Source of the DNA: Thermoplasmatales archaeon | GTDB lineage: Archaea > Thermoplasmatota > Thermoplasmata > Thermoplasmatales > Thermoplasmataceae | Assembly (NCBI GenBank): GCA_016806715.1 | Contig: CP060531.1 | Location: 1,895,589 to 1,959,588 of the forward strand | Length of the DNA stretch: 64,000 nucleotides | Direction: 5' to 3' | Shown here: positions 63,620 to 64,000 of the stretch, in pieces | Layout: every line of letters begins with the position of its first letter | How positions within the stretch are numbered: position 1 is the first letter of the stretch | Translations under genes and position numbers: made by a program | The notes under the pieces: model-generated | Told to the model about the DNA's origin: nothing | What the model saw: only the letters and a program-made list of their open reading frames with translations | The model's database searches: none

Positions 63620-63811
63620 ATGATACGCATAAAAAATCATAGAGAAACGCGTGCAAGATACTGGCACACGTTACCCGCGATTTTCCTGTTTGCAGGAGTA
63701 GGGATATTTCTTTACGTGATTGGAGTAACTTACATAATATCCATGATGTTGTTCGGGTTGTCTGTTGTTCTCTTGGTGTGGGCAATAATATTCAAAGCGA
63801 TGACGGCATAG
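63620..63811 (+). CDS. Small two-helix membrane protein
   Basis: A 63-residue protein: basic N-terminus MIRIKNHRETRARYWH, then two hydrophobic helices (LPAIFLFAGVGIFLYVIG and IISMMLFGLSVVLLVWAIIF). AAAGGAG stands at ribosome-binding distance before the ATG, which supports a real gene. No family recognised. Confidence 0.5.
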   Translation: MIRIKNHRETRARYWHTLPAIFLFAGVGIFLYVIGVTYIISMMLFGLSVVLLVWAIIFKAMTA

Positions 63812-63956
63812 TATTCACGGGAATCCAAGCCTGTAATACCATCCCCCTCGAACGCCGGATCGAATTGTTCTTTCTTTGCGTTAATGTTCGCAATTCATCT
63901 CCTACCTAAAAACTGAAGCTTTCCTGCTGGATTATCGTGATCTATTTTAATCGATA

Positions 63957-63975
63957 ACTATATATATTTATAGAG
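63957..63975 (+). promoter_or_regulatory. TATA-like element for a gene beyond the window
   Basis: ACTATATATATTTATAG is a strong archaeal TATA candidate about 30 bases before the window end; no gene for it is visible here. Confidence 0.3.
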
Positions 63976-64000
63976 CGTAAACTGTCTGACAGGAGCAGCC

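Noticed and set aside
1..64000. CRISPR array or cas genes
   Set aside because: No regularly spaced repeats and no Cas-like proteins were seen on either strand.

Overview
The window reads as chromosome of a Thermoplasmatales archaeon (Thermoplasma/Ferroplasma/Cuniculiplasma type). The main reasons are a 745-residue VAT/CDC48 ATPase whose sequence is very close to what I remember of Thermoplasma VAT, archaeal-only genes (priL, srp19, rps8e, the RNase P Rpp21-like subunit, archaeosine genes), a Thermoplasma-style mevalonate module, and AT-rich TATA promoters in front of tRNA genes. Functional calls come from reading motifs in the translated sequence; no database search was run.

Layout. 0-10.8 kb: end of a metallo-beta-lactamase-fold gene, DUF1059 protein, tRNA-Gly, azlCD, gdhA, carAB, an SQR-like flavoprotein with DUF1641, and a convergent dsrE-fmdE-arsR operon. 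10.9-13.3 kb: an AbiE-type toxin-antitoxin locus downstream of tRNA-Leu(UAG), with an intact antitoxin and a decayed toxin. 13.5-21.6 kb: mevalonate module, FAD oxidoreductase, VAT, and the methionine-salvage operon mtnB-mtnD-mtnC. 21.6-26.7 kb: AT-rich accessory stretch around tRNA-Leu(CAG) with hairpin-flanked small gene, possible small RNA, DUF3800 protein, SDR and a broken transposase. 27-36.8 kb: MMPL exporter, acetamidase, rnp4-pyrC-queE, pepQ-priL, srp19-rps8e. 36.8-50.3 kb: a second accessory region with two ABC exporter cassettes, a complete IS66-type element with an 8-bp target duplication, a complete IS1634-type element plus two decayed relatives, a HicBA locus with a decayed toxin, small membrane proteins and tRNA-Asp. 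50.5-64 kb: frameshifted D-2-hydroxyacid dehydrogenase, hemA, phosphoesterase, the archaeosine radical SAM gene, thiL, ileS, an MNT-HEPN pair, thiolase, enoyl-CoA hydratase and cysteine synthase.

How it works together. Core metabolism is biosynthetic: pyrimidines (carAB, pyrC), glutamate, methionine recycling, isoprenoids, tetrapyrroles, thiamine phosphate, cysteine and archaeosine (queE plus RaSEA). The accessory regions are dominated by IS activity, surface/export functions and toxin-antitoxin loci. In the AbiE and HicBA loci the antitoxin is intact, while the toxin has both lost a catalytic residue and suffered frame damage. Four broken genes can each be restored by adding one G in a G-run, so homopolymer errors must be excluded before all are called pseudogenes.
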